Shown here piece after piece: positions 8,667 to 16,696 of a stretch of 64,000 bases of DNA. How positions within the stretch are numbered: position 1 is the stretch's first letter; each line of letters starts with the position of its first letter. A program made the position numbers and the translations under genes. The notes beneath the pieces are model-generated. The model saw only the letters and a list, made by a program, of their open reading frames with translations. It was not told the DNA's origin and ran no database searches. Origin of the DNA: Oricola sp. (GTDB lineage: Bacteria; Pseudomonadota; Alphaproteobacteria; Rhizobiales; Rhizobiaceae); NCBI RefSeq assembly GCF_022763245.1, contig NZ_JALEGV010000008.1, forward strand, positions 62,001-126,000, written 5' to 3'.

Positions 8667-9421
8667 GCCAGCGCCTCCTCCAGCCGCGCGGAAAGCTCAC
8701 GCGCGGTCAGATCGAGCTTCAGCGGCGTGACGGAGATGTGATTGGTCCGCAACGCGGTGATGTCGCTCTCCTCCGGCGCCTCGACCGGGGAGCGGCCAAA
8801 CCGGATCCAGAAATAGGGAAAACCGCGCCCGTCCTTGCGCTCCTCCACGAACAATCCGTGCAGGAGCTTGCCCTGATGGGTGACGAGCGTGCCCTCCACC
8901 TCCGACGGCGCGCAATTGGGGAAATTGACGTTCAGGAACGTGCCGGAATCCATTTCCACGGCGATGAGCTTCTTCAGAAGCGCCGGAGCATGGGTCTCCA
9001 CGACCTCCCAGGGCACCAACCGGCGCTGGTTCTCGAAATTGTAGGCCTGCGAAAGCGCGATGGAGCGGATGCCCAGCAGCGTGCCTTCCATGGCACCGGC
9101 GACGGTGCCCGAATAGGTCACGTCGTCGGCGAGGTTCTGGCCGGAATTCACCCCGGACAGGACAAGGTCCGGCTTTTCCGGCATCACATGCGTCACGGCC
9201 ATGATCACGCAGTCGGTCGGCGTGCCTCGCAACGCGAAGCGCCGTTCGCCGATCTCGCGCAGCCTGAGCGGATCGTTGATCGTCAGCGAATGTGCCAACC
9301 CGCTCTGATCGGTTTCGGGCGCGACCACCCAAACCTCGTCGGACAGCGTCGCCGCGATGCGCTCGAGGGCCGCGAGGCCCTCGGCATGGATGCCGTCGTC
9401 ATTGGTGATCAGAATGCGCAT
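8663..9421 (-). CDS. surE: 5'/3'-nucleotidase SurE
   Basis: 252 residues, the usual length. SurE is a metal-dependent nucleoside monophosphate phosphatase linked to stationary-phase survival. The N-terminal metal-binding signature [14 protein letters not shown] and the GxNSGQNL motif ([19 protein letters not shown] region) are intact. It starts 25 bases after serS and overlaps pcm by four bases. Confidence 0.96.
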   Translation of the reverse strand: MRILITNDDGIHAEGLAALERIAATLSDEVWVVAPETDQSGLAHSLTINDPLRLREIGERRFALRGTPTDCVIMAVTHVMPEKPDLVLSGVNSGQNLADDVTYSGTVAGAMEGTLLGIRSIALSQAYNFENQRRLVPWEVVETHAPALLKKLIAVEMDSGTFLNVNFPNCAPSEVEGTLVTHQGKLLHGLFVEERKDGRGFPYFWIRFGRSPVEAPEESDITALRTNHISVTPLKLDLTARELSARLEEALA

Positions 9422-9446
9422 GGTCAGCCCCTTCCGCCCGCGCCGT

Positions 9447-10724
9447 TCAGGCGCCGATGACCTCGATCCCGCCCATATACGGCTTTAGCGCCTCCGGCAC
9501 CCGAATCGATCCGTCGGCATTCTGATAGTTTTCCATGACGGCGATGAGCGCGCGTCCGACCGCGACGCCCGATCCGTTGAGCGTGTGGACGAAACGCGTC
9601 TCCTTCTCGCCCTCGGCGCGATAGCGCGCATTCATGCGCCGCGCCTGGAAATCGCCGCAGACCGAGCAGGACGAGATCTCGCGATAGGCGTTCTGGCCCG
9701 GCAGCCAGACCTCGATGTCGTAGGTCTTGCGCGCGCCGAACCCCATGTCGCCCGTGCACAGCACCACCGTGCGGAAATGCAGGCCGAGCTTGTCGAGGAT
9801 CGTCTCCGCGCATTTCGTCATGCGCTCATGTTCGTCGATCGAGCTCTCGGCATCGGTGACGGACACGAGTTCGACCTTGTAGAACTGGTGCTGGCGCAGA
9901 TAGCCCTTGGTGTCGCGCCCGGCGGACCCGGCTTCCGAGCGGAAGCAAGGCGTCAGCGCCGTGTAGCGGCGCGGCAAGGTCGCGGCATCGACGATCTCCT
10001 CGCGCACGAGATTGGTCAACGACACCTCGGCGGTGGGGATCAGCCAGAAGCCCTCGCGGGTCTGGAACAGGTCTTCGGAGAATTTCGGCAGCTGGCCGGT
10101 GCCGTACATCGCGTCGTCACGCACCAGCAGCGGCGGGTTGACCTCGGTGTAGCCATGCTCCTGCGTGTGCATGTCGAGCATGAACTGGCCGAGCGCACGC
10201 TCCAGCCGCGCCAGGCCGCCCTGGACGACCGCGAAACGCGACCCCGACAGTTTCGCAGCCGTCGCGAAGTCCATCTGGCCGAGCGCCTCGCCGAGTTCGT
10301 AATGCTCCTTCGGCGCGAAATCGAACGCCGGCTTCTGCCCGGTCAGGCGGACTTCGACATTGTCGTCTTCATCCGCGCCGACTGGCACGTCGTCCAGCGG
10401 CACGTTGGGCAGCCGCGACAGCGCGTCCTGCAGCTTTGCGGTCAGTTCGCGGTCGGTCTCCTCGCCGGATTGCAGGAACGACTTGATCTCGGCGACCTCG
10501 GCCTTCAGCGCCTCCGCCTTTTCCATGTCCTTGGCGGCCATGGCCGCGCCGATCTCCTTGGAGGCGGCGTTGCGGCGCATCTGCGCTTCCTGAACCTTGG
10601 TGGTGTGCGCCCGGCGCATTTCGTCGAGTTCGATCAGCGCGGCGCTCTCGGGCGCGGCGCCACGTTTCTTCAGCGCCGCGTCCAGCGCCTGCGGATTGTC
10701 ACGGATCCAGCGGATGTCGAGCAT
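9447..10724 (-). CDS. serS: Serine--tRNA ligase
   Basis: 425 residues, a class II synthetase that charges tRNA-Ser. The N-terminal coiled-coil arm (about 25-105) that grips the tRNA long arm is clear. Class II motif 2 is present around [17 protein letters not shown] and motif 3 around [17 protein letters not shown]. It lies between tatC and surE in the same direction, with about 90 bases to tatC that contain a short GTCGCC/GGCGAC inverted repeat. Confidence 0.97.
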   Translation of the reverse strand: MLDIRWIRDNPQALDAALKKRGAAPESAALIELDEMRRAHTTKVQEAQMRRNAASKEIGAAMAAKDMEKAEALKAEVAEIKSFLQSGEETDRELTAKLQDALSRLPNVPLDDVPVGADEDDNVEVRLTGQKPAFDFAPKEHYELGEALGQMDFATAAKLSGSRFAVVQGGLARLERALGQFMLDMHTQEHGYTEVNPPLLVRDDAMYGTGQLPKFSEDLFQTREGFWLIPTAEVSLTNLVREEIVDAATLPRRYTALTPCFRSEAGSAGRDTKGYLRQHQFYKVELVSVTDAESSIDEHERMTKCAETILDKLGLHFRTVVLCTGDMGFGARKTYDIEVWLPGQNAYREISSCSVCGDFQARRMNARYRAEGEKETRFVHTLNGSGVAVGRALIAVMENYQNADGSIRVPEALKPYMGGIEVIGA

Positions 10725-10817
10725 GGCTCAAGTCCTGTGCGAAAGGATTATCGGGAATCGGGTGGGGTGTCGCCTGAAAGCCGGCGACGGTCAAGAGCAG
10801 CGCGCGCCGCGCCGCCC

Positions 10818-11669
10818 TCAGGACGACGCGCTATCGTCGCCTTCGCCCCCGGCGCCTTCGTCCGCCGTCTCTTCCCCGGCCTTGCGCCGCTGCTTTTCGA
10901 TCTGGCGCGCCGACAGGATCGACAACTCGTAGAGAAGGATCGTCGGAACGGCGAGCCCGATCTGGGTCAGCGGGTCGGGCGGCGTGAGAATAGCCGCCGC
11001 GACGAAGGCGAACACGATCGCATATTTGCGCTTGTCGACCAGACCCTGAACCGAGACGATCCCGGCCCGCGCCAGAAGCGTGATCGCCACCGGAAGCTGG
11101 AACACCAGCCCGAAGGCGAAGATCAGCGTCATGATCAGGCCGAGATATTCGGACACCTTCGGAAGGTGCTGGATCGAGGCCATCCCGTCGCCGCCGGTCT
11201 GCTCCATGGACAGGAAGAACCACATGGCCATGGGAATGACCATCAAATAGACCATCGCGGCGCCAAGCAGGAAGAGAACCGGCGTGGCGACCAGATAGGG
11301 CACAAAGGCCTGGCGCTCGTTCTTGTAGAGACCGGGCGCGATGAAGCGATAGAGCTGGCCGGCGATCACCGGGAACGCGAGCACGAGACCGCCGAACGCG
11401 GCGATCTTGATGCGCGTGAAGAAGAATTCCTGCGGCGCGGTGTAGATGAACCGCACTTCGTCATTGCCGAGACCATGCCAATCGACGGCCCACTGGAACG
11501 GCACGACCAGCAGGTTGAAGATATGCGCGGAGAGCGCGTAGCACAGGATGAAGGCGACGAAGAACGCCGCCACCGCCCACATCAGCCTCTGCCGCAACTC
11601 GATGAGATGCGACATCAGCGGAGCGGCCGATGCTTCCATCTCCGCTTCTTCATCGGACCTGCTGCTCAC
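10818..11669 (-). CDS. tatC: Twin-arginine translocase subunit TatC
   Basis: 283 residues with six membrane helices. TatC recognises the twin-arginine signal peptide together with TatB. The N-terminal LIELRQRL signature and the FIYTAPQEFFF region of the first periplasmic loop are present, and the C-terminal tail is charged. Its ATG overlaps the tatB stop by four bases. Two likely substrates of the pathway are encoded in this window, at 51545 and 60770. Confidence 0.97.
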   Translation of the reverse strand: MSSRSDEEAEMEASAAPLMSHLIELRQRLMWAVAAFFVAFILCYALSAHIFNLLVVPFQWAVDWHGLGNDEVRFIYTAPQEFFFTRIKIAAFGGLVLAFPVIAGQLYRFIAPGLYKNERQAFVPYLVATPVLFLLGAAMVYLMVIPMAMWFFLSMEQTGGDGMASIQHLPKVSEYLGLIMTLIFAFGLVFQLPVAITLLARAGIVSVQGLVDKRKYAIVFAFVAAAILTPPDPLTQIGLAVPTILLYELSILSARQIEKQRRKAGEETADEGAGGEGDDSASS

Positions 11670-12415
11670 GATTCGTCCTTGCCAGTCGTTTCGGCTGCCT
11701 TCGCCGCGGTCTTCGTTCGGGTCGCCCGCGCCTTCGGTTTGGCCGCACCGGCGTCACCATCCTTTGCGGGCGCGGCACTCTTGCTCGCCGTGCTCTTCGC
11801 AGCGGGCTTCTTCGCACTGGTCGTCTTGGCGGCGGTTGCTTTGGATGCGGCAGCCTTGGGCGCGGAGGCCTTGGCCGTCGTGCTCTTGGCCGCAGCGGGC
11901 TTCGAAGCGGCCGGCTTGGCGGCAGCGGATTTGCTCGCGGCCGACTTGGCCGGAGCCTTCTTCGTCGTGGTGGCTGGTTTCGCGGCAGGCTCCGCGGCCG
12001 GTTTGGCCGCGAGGTTCACCGGCTCGGGCTCTCCCGGGCCCACCGCGGCGGGCGTCTGGGCCGGTTTGGCGGCCTTCGCCGTCGAAGCCTTGTCGGACTT
12101 CTCGATGTCGCTGGCCGCCTTCTTGAGTTCCTTGTTGATGTCCTTGCCGACATCGCCAAGGGGGCCAAGCGCCTCCTTGATCGTTCCGCGCGGATCCAGC
12201 CCCTTCATGTCGCTCGCAAGCTGCCGGACATCGTCCAGCTCCGCTTCCTTGAGCGCATCGTCGAATTGGCGGCGGAAATCGCCCGCCATCTTGCGCAGGC
12301 TGGCCGTCGTCTTGCCGAAGGTGCGCAGCATCTTCGGCAAATCCTTCGGGCCGACGATCACGATCAGGATGATCGCGATGACCAGCAGTTCACTCCAGCC
12401 GAAATCCGGCAACAT
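11666..12415 (-). CDS. tatB: Twin-arginine translocase subunit TatB with long Ala/Lys-rich tail
   Basis: 249 residues. The N-terminal membrane helix (about 8-24, followed by GPKDLPKMLRTFGK) and the amphipathic helix that follows are typical of TatB. From about residue 110 the chain becomes a low-complexity tail made almost entirely of Ala, Lys, Ser, Thr and Pro in short AAKSAA-like repeats, similar in composition to histone H1 tails. Such a tail is not needed for the known TatB function. It overlaps tatC by four bases and follows tatA by about 67 bases. Confidence 0.93.
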   Translation of the reverse strand: MLPDFGWSELLVIAIILIVIVGPKDLPKMLRTFGKTTASLRKMAGDFRRQFDDALKEAELDDVRQLASDMKGLDPRGTIKEALGPLGDVGKDINKELKKAASDIEKSDKASTAKAAKPAQTPAAVGPGEPEPVNLAAKPAAEPAAKPATTTKKAPAKSAASKSAAAKPAASKPAAAKSTTAKASAPKAAASKATAAKTTSAKKPAAKSTASKSAAPAKDGDAGAAKPKARATRTKTAAKAAETTGKDES

Positions 12416-12482
12416 GGCAGCTATCCATCTGCGTCACGGCACGGCCGAACAACCCGGCAGCGCCGCGACTTTCAAAGGCTGA

Positions 12483-12713
12483 TCAGCTTTGTTTCTTGGC
12501 GGCCGTGGTCGTGTCGACGCCTTCTTCGGACTTGTGCTCGACCGTCTTGGCAGAGTCGGCTTTCTCGTCCGGGGCATCGTCGGCAAGGCCCTTGCGGAAG
12601 TTCTTGATGCCCTTGGCAACGTCACCCATCAGATCCGGAATCTTGCCGCGGCCGAACAGCAGCAACACGATAACCAGCACGATGACCCACTGCCACCAGC
12701 CAAACATACCCAT
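12483..12713 (-). CDS. tatA: Twin-arginine translocase subunit TatA
   Basis: 76 residues. It forms the oligomeric conduit of the Tat pathway. The single N-terminal helix ([16 protein letters not shown]), the hinge FGRGKIP and the amphipathic helix ending in FRKGL are standard. AGGAG lies about nine bases before the ATG. An ABC-transporter gene, not scpB, lies immediately upstream. Confidence 0.95.
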   Translation of the reverse strand: MGMFGWWQWVIVLVIVLLLFGRGKIPDLMGDVAKGIKNFRKGLADDAPDEKADSAKTVEHKSEEGVDTTTAAKKQS

Positions 12714-12750
12714 TGAAACGAACTCCTAGTCCAATCTTGTCACGTGACAC

Positions 12751-13863
12751 TTATGCGTTTTCGACACCAGTTTCAAACAGCATTGTGTCGGTTGGGCGCA
12801 CATAAATCGTCACATCACGCACGCCGGAGGGAAGTTCGTCGGCACGGATGCGCGCACGCACCGGCTGATCGGTTCCCGGCACCGCCAGCACGAGGCTTTC
12901 GGTGACGCCGAGGAACCGCCGGCTGACGATGCGTCCGGGTACGCCGCCCGGCTCGCCGTCGCCCGATCCCGCCTCCACGCGCAGCCCCGCGGTGCGAACG
13001 GCAACCGTCACGTCGGCACCCTCCCCGCCAGTGCTGCAGGCGAAGGTCCCGAGCGGCGTTTCCGCCTGACCCGCCCGGCACACCGACGCGAACACGTTCA
13101 GTTCCGAGAAGAAGCCCGCGACGAAGAGGTTGTGCGGCGCGTGATAGATCTGCTGCGCCGTGCCCGCCTGCACGATCTCGCCACTGTCGAGCAGCGCGAT
13201 GCGGTCGCCCATGCGCATCGCCTCCTCGGCGTCATGCGTCACCACGATCGCGGTCGCCCGCGTCTCGCGCAGGATCGCCAGCGTCTCGGCACGCACGCTG
13301 TCCTTCAGCCGCGTGTCGAGGCCGGAAAACGGTTCGTCCATCAAGATCACCGATGGCCTCGGCGCCAAAGCGCGCGCCAGCGCGACGCGCTGCTGCTCGC
13401 CCCCCGACAGGACATGCGGAAAGCTCATGAGGTGGTGCTCGAGTCCCACCCGGCGGATTGCCGCCAGCGCTTCGCGATTGGTGTCGGCCGCGCTCATGTT
13501 GCGCAGGCCGAACCGCACATTGTCGAAGATGGTCATGTGCGGAAACAGAGCGAAGTCCTGGAACATCAGGCCGACCGACCGTTTCTCCGGCGGCAGGAAC
13601 ACCTTCTCGCCGGCGATCTCGCGCCCGTTCATCAGCACCCGGCCGGAACTCTGCGCCTCCAGCCCCGCGGCAAGCCGCAGAAGCGAGGTCTTGCCCGAGC
13701 CTGACGGACCGAGAAGGCAGAGGATTTCGCCCGGACTGGCGACCAGAGAGATGCCCTTCAGCGTGTGAACGTCGCCGTAATGAAGGTGGATGTCTTCGAA
13801 GGCGAGTTCAGCCGCAAAGGTGACGCCGGTGCGTGGAAGCGATTTGTGCGGGCTTTGAACCAT
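12751..13863 (-). CDS. ABC transporter ATP-binding protein, iron/polyamine (FbpC/PotA-like) type
   Basis: 370 residues. Walker A GPSGSGKTS, the Q-loop in LMFQDFALFPH, signature LSGGEQQR, Walker B VILMDEP and the H-loop VVTHD are all present, and the C-terminal 120 residues form a TOBE-like regulatory domain. This arrangement is typical of importers for ferric iron, polyamines or sulfate. No permease or binding protein is nearby, so its partners are elsewhere. It lies between scpB and tatA, with only 48 and 37 bases at the two sides. The codon before the chosen ATG is an in-frame TTG (13866). Confidence 0.87.
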   Translation of the reverse strand: MVQSPHKSLPRTGVTFAAELAFEDIHLHYGDVHTLKGISLVASPGEILCLLGPSGSGKTSLLRLAAGLEAQSSGRVLMNGREIAGEKVFLPPEKRSVGLMFQDFALFPHMTIFDNVRFGLRNMSAADTNREALAAIRRVGLEHHLMSFPHVLSGGEQQRVALARALAPRPSVILMDEPFSGLDTRLKDSVRAETLAILRETRATAIVVTHDAEEAMRMGDRIALLDSGEIVQAGTAQQIYHAPHNLFVAGFFSELNVFASVCRAGQAETPLGTFACSTGGEGADVTVAVRTAGLRVEAGSGDGEPGGVPGRIVSRRFLGVTESLVLAVPGTDQPVRARIRADELPSGVRDVTIYVRPTDTMLFETGVENA

Positions 13864-13911
13864 CAAGGCGATCGGGAATGAAACGGACGGACGTCAGGCG
13901 CCCTGCCTGTC

Positions 13912-14682
13912 TCAATCATCGCCACCCTTGGGTGTCAACAGACCAAGCTCTTCCAGATCGATGTCTGTCAGTTCGTCCTCGTCCTCGGTCAGTTCGTCCG
14001 GATCGGCCGCCGGCATCGGCATCGAGAAGCTCGCCGGCATGCGCGTCGACAGAAGGCCGGCCCCCTTCAGCTCTTCCATGCCCGGCAGGTCGCGGATCTC
14101 CGCAAGGCCGAAATGGTCGAGGAATTCCAGCGTCGTCCCGTAGGTCACCGGGCGCCCCGGCGTCCGTCGACGGCCGCGCATTTTCACCCAGCCGGTCTCC
14201 ATCAAAACGTCCAGCGTGCCCTTCGACGTCTCGACGCCGCGGATGTCTTCCATCTCGGCGCGGGTCACCGGCTGGTGGTAGGCAATGATCGACAGCACTT
14301 CGAGAGCGGCGCGCGAGAGCTTCTTCTGGCGCACCTCTTCGCGCTGCATCAGGAAGCCGAGATCGCCCGCCGTGCGAAACGCCCAGCTGTCCTCGATGCG
14401 CACGAGATTGACGCCCCGCTTGTCGTAGAAGTCCTGCAGTTCCGTCATGAGCGCGCGAATGTCGACCCCGTCGGGAAGCCGCGCCGCAAGCGCCTTCTCG
14501 CTCACCGGCTCGCTGGAGGCGAACACAAGCGCTTCGGCCATGCGCATCGCTTCGGCCTCCATCAGCCGCCGCGCCGGATTGTCGGCCTCGATCACGGATT
14601 GGCCTTGATCGTCGCCGCCGAACTCCTCGAAATAGCCGTCCAGCGCCTCGGCGCCGTCCACGTCGTCGATCGTATCGGTCAT
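13912..14682 (-). CDS. scpB: Segregation and condensation protein ScpB
   Basis: 256 residues. ScpB is a winged-helix kleisin partner of SMC and ScpA in chromosome compaction and segregation. The motif LSIIAYHQPVTRAEMEDIRG is cut here for length; its core AYHQPVTRAE and VTYGTTLEFLDHFGL are characteristic. There is a family-typical acidic C-terminal extension. Its ATG overlaps the scpA stop by four bases. Confidence 0.95.
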   Translation of the reverse strand: MTDTIDDVDGAEALDGYFEEFGGDDQGQSVIEADNPARRLMEAEAMRMAEALVFASSEPVSEKALAARLPDGVDIRALMTELQDFYDKRGVNLVRIEDSWAFRTAGDLGFLMQREEVRQKKLSRAALEVLSIIAYHQPVTRAEMEDIRGVETSKGTLDVLMETGWVKMRGRRRTPGRPVTYGTTLEFLDHFGLAEIRDLPGMEELKGAGLLSTRMPASFSMPMPAADPDELTEDEDELTDIDLEELGLLTPKGGDD

Positions 14683-15467
14683 TGCTTCGATCCCGTGCGG
14701 GCCACGTCCCGCATGTAGAGCTTCGAGAAATGCGCGTCCTGGCGGATTTCCACGACCCGCTCGCGCACCAGTTCAAGACTTGCAGCAAAAGCGCTCGCCA
14801 GTGCCGTACGGCGCATCTGCGGCGTCGGCGCATAGGCGATGATGAAACTGTCCAGCTCGGTCCACTCGCCCATGTCGCCGACCAGCTTGCGCAGGATCTC
14901 GCGCGCTTCGGTCAGTGACCAGACGGCCCGCCTGGCGATCTCGACATGGTCGATGGCGACGCGCTGGCGCTGCTGGGCGTAGGCCGTCAGCAGGTCGTAG
15001 AGCGATGCGTGATATTCGGAGGTCTTCTCCACCACCACCGTTTCCGGCATGCCGCGCGCGAACACGTCCCGGCCCAGCCGGTTGCGATTGATCAGCCGCG
15101 CCGCCGCGTCGCGCATGGCTTCCAGCCGCTTCAGCCGGAATTGCAGCAGCGCCGCCATTTCCTCGCCCGATTGCTCGCCCTCGACCTTCGGCTCGGGGAT
15201 CAGCAGCTTCGATTTCAGGAAGGCAAGCCAGGCGGCCATGACCAGGTAGTCGGCCGCCAGTTCCAGCCGCAAGGCGCGGGCCTGCTCGATAAAGGCGAGA
15301 TATTGCCGCGCCAGTTCGAGAACCGAGATCCGCGTCAGGTCCACCTTCTGGTTGCGCGCAAGATGCAGAAGGAGGTCGAGCGGCCCCTCGAACCCGGCGA
15401 CATCGACGACGAGCGCGGGCTCAGCCGCGGCGCGTTCGGCGGTATTGTCTTGCCAGACGGCGTCCAT
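14679..15467 (-). CDS. scpA: Segregation and condensation protein ScpA
   Basis: 262 residues from the preferred ATG at 15467, or 282 from a TTG at 15527 that has GGGAG upstream. ScpA is the kleisin that bridges SMC heads. The N-terminal FEGPLDLLLHLA signature, the DYLVMAAWLAFLKSKLL helix and the C-terminal winged-helix region are clear. It follows nagZ and is translationally coupled to scpB. Confidence 0.94.
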   Translation of the reverse strand: MDAVWQDNTAERAAAEPALVVDVAGFEGPLDLLLHLARNQKVDLTRISVLELARQYLAFIEQARALRLELAADYLVMAAWLAFLKSKLLIPEPKVEGEQSGEEMAALLQFRLKRLEAMRDAAARLINRNRLGRDVFARGMPETVVVEKTSEYHASLYDLLTAYAQQRQRVAIDHVEIARRAVWSLTEAREILRKLVGDMGEWTELDSFIIAYAPTPQMRRTALASAFAASLELVRERVVEIRQDAHFSKLYMRDVARTGSKQ

Positions 15468-15578
15468 CGGCGCCGGCTTCGCGGCACCGCCCTTTCCGCC
15501 CGTCACATGCGTTCCCGTCGCGCCCAAGGGCGTTGTCTCCCGTTGCGCGGCGAAACCGCCGCTCCCGCCCCGTCGAGG

Positions 15579-16613
15579 TCAGGCGACGGGCGTGAAATAT
15601 CCGTTCAATTCGTCCCGCAATCCGGCGATATGCGCCGTGTCGTCGAGCCGGCCGTCATGGTCCGAGAGACGTGCCAGTGTCCGGCTTGCCCGTTCCAGCG
15701 CCTTGCCCTGCAAGGCCGGTGTCCGGGCGGCGACAGCCAGCATCTCGTCCATCACGCCGTTGCAATGTAGGACAACATCGCAGCCCGCGCCAAAGATGCT
15801 TTCGGTCCGATCGCCGAAATCCCCAGAAAGTGCTTTCATCGAGACGTCGTCGCTCATCAGCAGGCCGTCAAAACCGATTTCGCCGCGGATGATCTCCTCG
15901 ATGACAATCGGCGACGTGGTCGCGGGCCGCTGCGGATCGATTGCCGAATAGACGACATGCGCGGTCATCGCCATCGGCATGTCGGCCAGCGCCACGAAGG
16001 GCGGAAAGTCGTGCCGGCGCAATTCCTCCAGAGGGGTGTCTACGACCGGCAGCGCCAGGTGACTGTCCGAGAAGGCGCGCCCATGCCCCGGAATATGCTT
16101 GATGACCGGCGCGACGCCGCCCTCCAGGAGCCCCTCGGCAGCTGCTCGTCCGAGCACCGAGACCGCTTCCGGATCAGTGCCGTAGGCCCGATCGCCGATC
16201 ACGTCATGCGCGCCCGCCACGGGCACGTCCAGCACCGGCAGGCAATCGGCATTGATGCCGAGCGGCAGCAGGTCGGCGGCATGCAGGCGCGACATGGCGC
16301 GCGCCGCGCGCAGCCCCGCCTCCGTATCGCGCGCATGAACCGTGCCGATCGAAGCACCGGGCGGATAGGACTGCGTGATCGGCTCGCGAATGCGCTGCAC
16401 CCGTCCGCCTTCCTGGTCGATGAAGACCGGAGCGTCTCCTCGCCCGACGATCTCGCGGAACCGCGACGTCAGCGCACGGATCTCGTCCGCCGTTCCGATG
16501 TTGCGGGCAAACAGGATCAGCCCCCAGGGCAATTCCCGCTCAAGAAAGGCTGCCTCCTCCGGCGAAAGGCTCTTGCCGGCGCAACCCACGATCATGGCTT
16601 TCGAATCGGTCAT
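15579..16613 (-). CDS. nagZ: Beta-N-acetylhexosaminidase NagZ
   Basis: 344 residues, glycoside hydrolase family 3. It removes N-acetylglucosamine from muropeptides during cell wall recycling in the cytoplasm. The KHIPGHG motif that carries the general acid/base histidine and the nucleophile region LLMSDDVSM are present. It follows the SPOR-domain gene, from which it is separated by a clear terminator at 16644-16667, and precedes scpA. Pairing of a septal peptidoglycan-binding protein with a cell wall recycling enzyme is conserved in this order. Confidence 0.94.
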   Translation of the reverse strand: MTDSKAMIVGCAGKSLSPEEAAFLERELPWGLILFARNIGTADEIRALTSRFREIVGRGDAPVFIDQEGGRVQRIREPITQSYPPGASIGTVHARDTEAGLRAARAMSRLHAADLLPLGINADCLPVLDVPVAGAHDVIGDRAYGTDPEAVSVLGRAAAEGLLEGGVAPVIKHIPGHGRAFSDSHLALPVVDTPLEELRRHDFPPFVALADMPMAMTAHVVYSAIDPQRPATTSPIVIEEIIRGEIGFDGLLMSDDVSMKALSGDFGDRTESIFGAGCDVVLHCNGVMDEMLAVAARTPALQGKALERASRTLARLSDHDGRLDDTAHIAGLRDELNGYFTPVA

Positions 16614-16643
16614 TGCGAATCATAGTCACAATCCGCCGAAACG

Positions 16644-16667
16644 AAAAAGGGCGGCCTCGCGCCGCCC
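16644..16667 (-). terminator. Rho-independent terminator of the SPOR-domain gene
   Basis: A 7-base-pair GC stem (GGGCGGC at 16649-16655 with GCCGCCC at 16661-16667) has a 5-base loop and is followed on the minus strand by five T residues (16648-16644). It lies 30 bases after the SPOR gene stop and before the nagZ start, so nagZ probably has its own promoter or depends on read-through. Confidence 0.8.
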
Positions 16668-16696
16668 TGATCCGGTGTGCTGTTGAGCCGTCGCCG

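Noticed and set aside
9585-12482. Plus-strand frame of 965 codons opposite serS and tatCBA
   Set aside because: A shadow of well-conserved minus-strand genes; the translation has no domain and spans several real genes.
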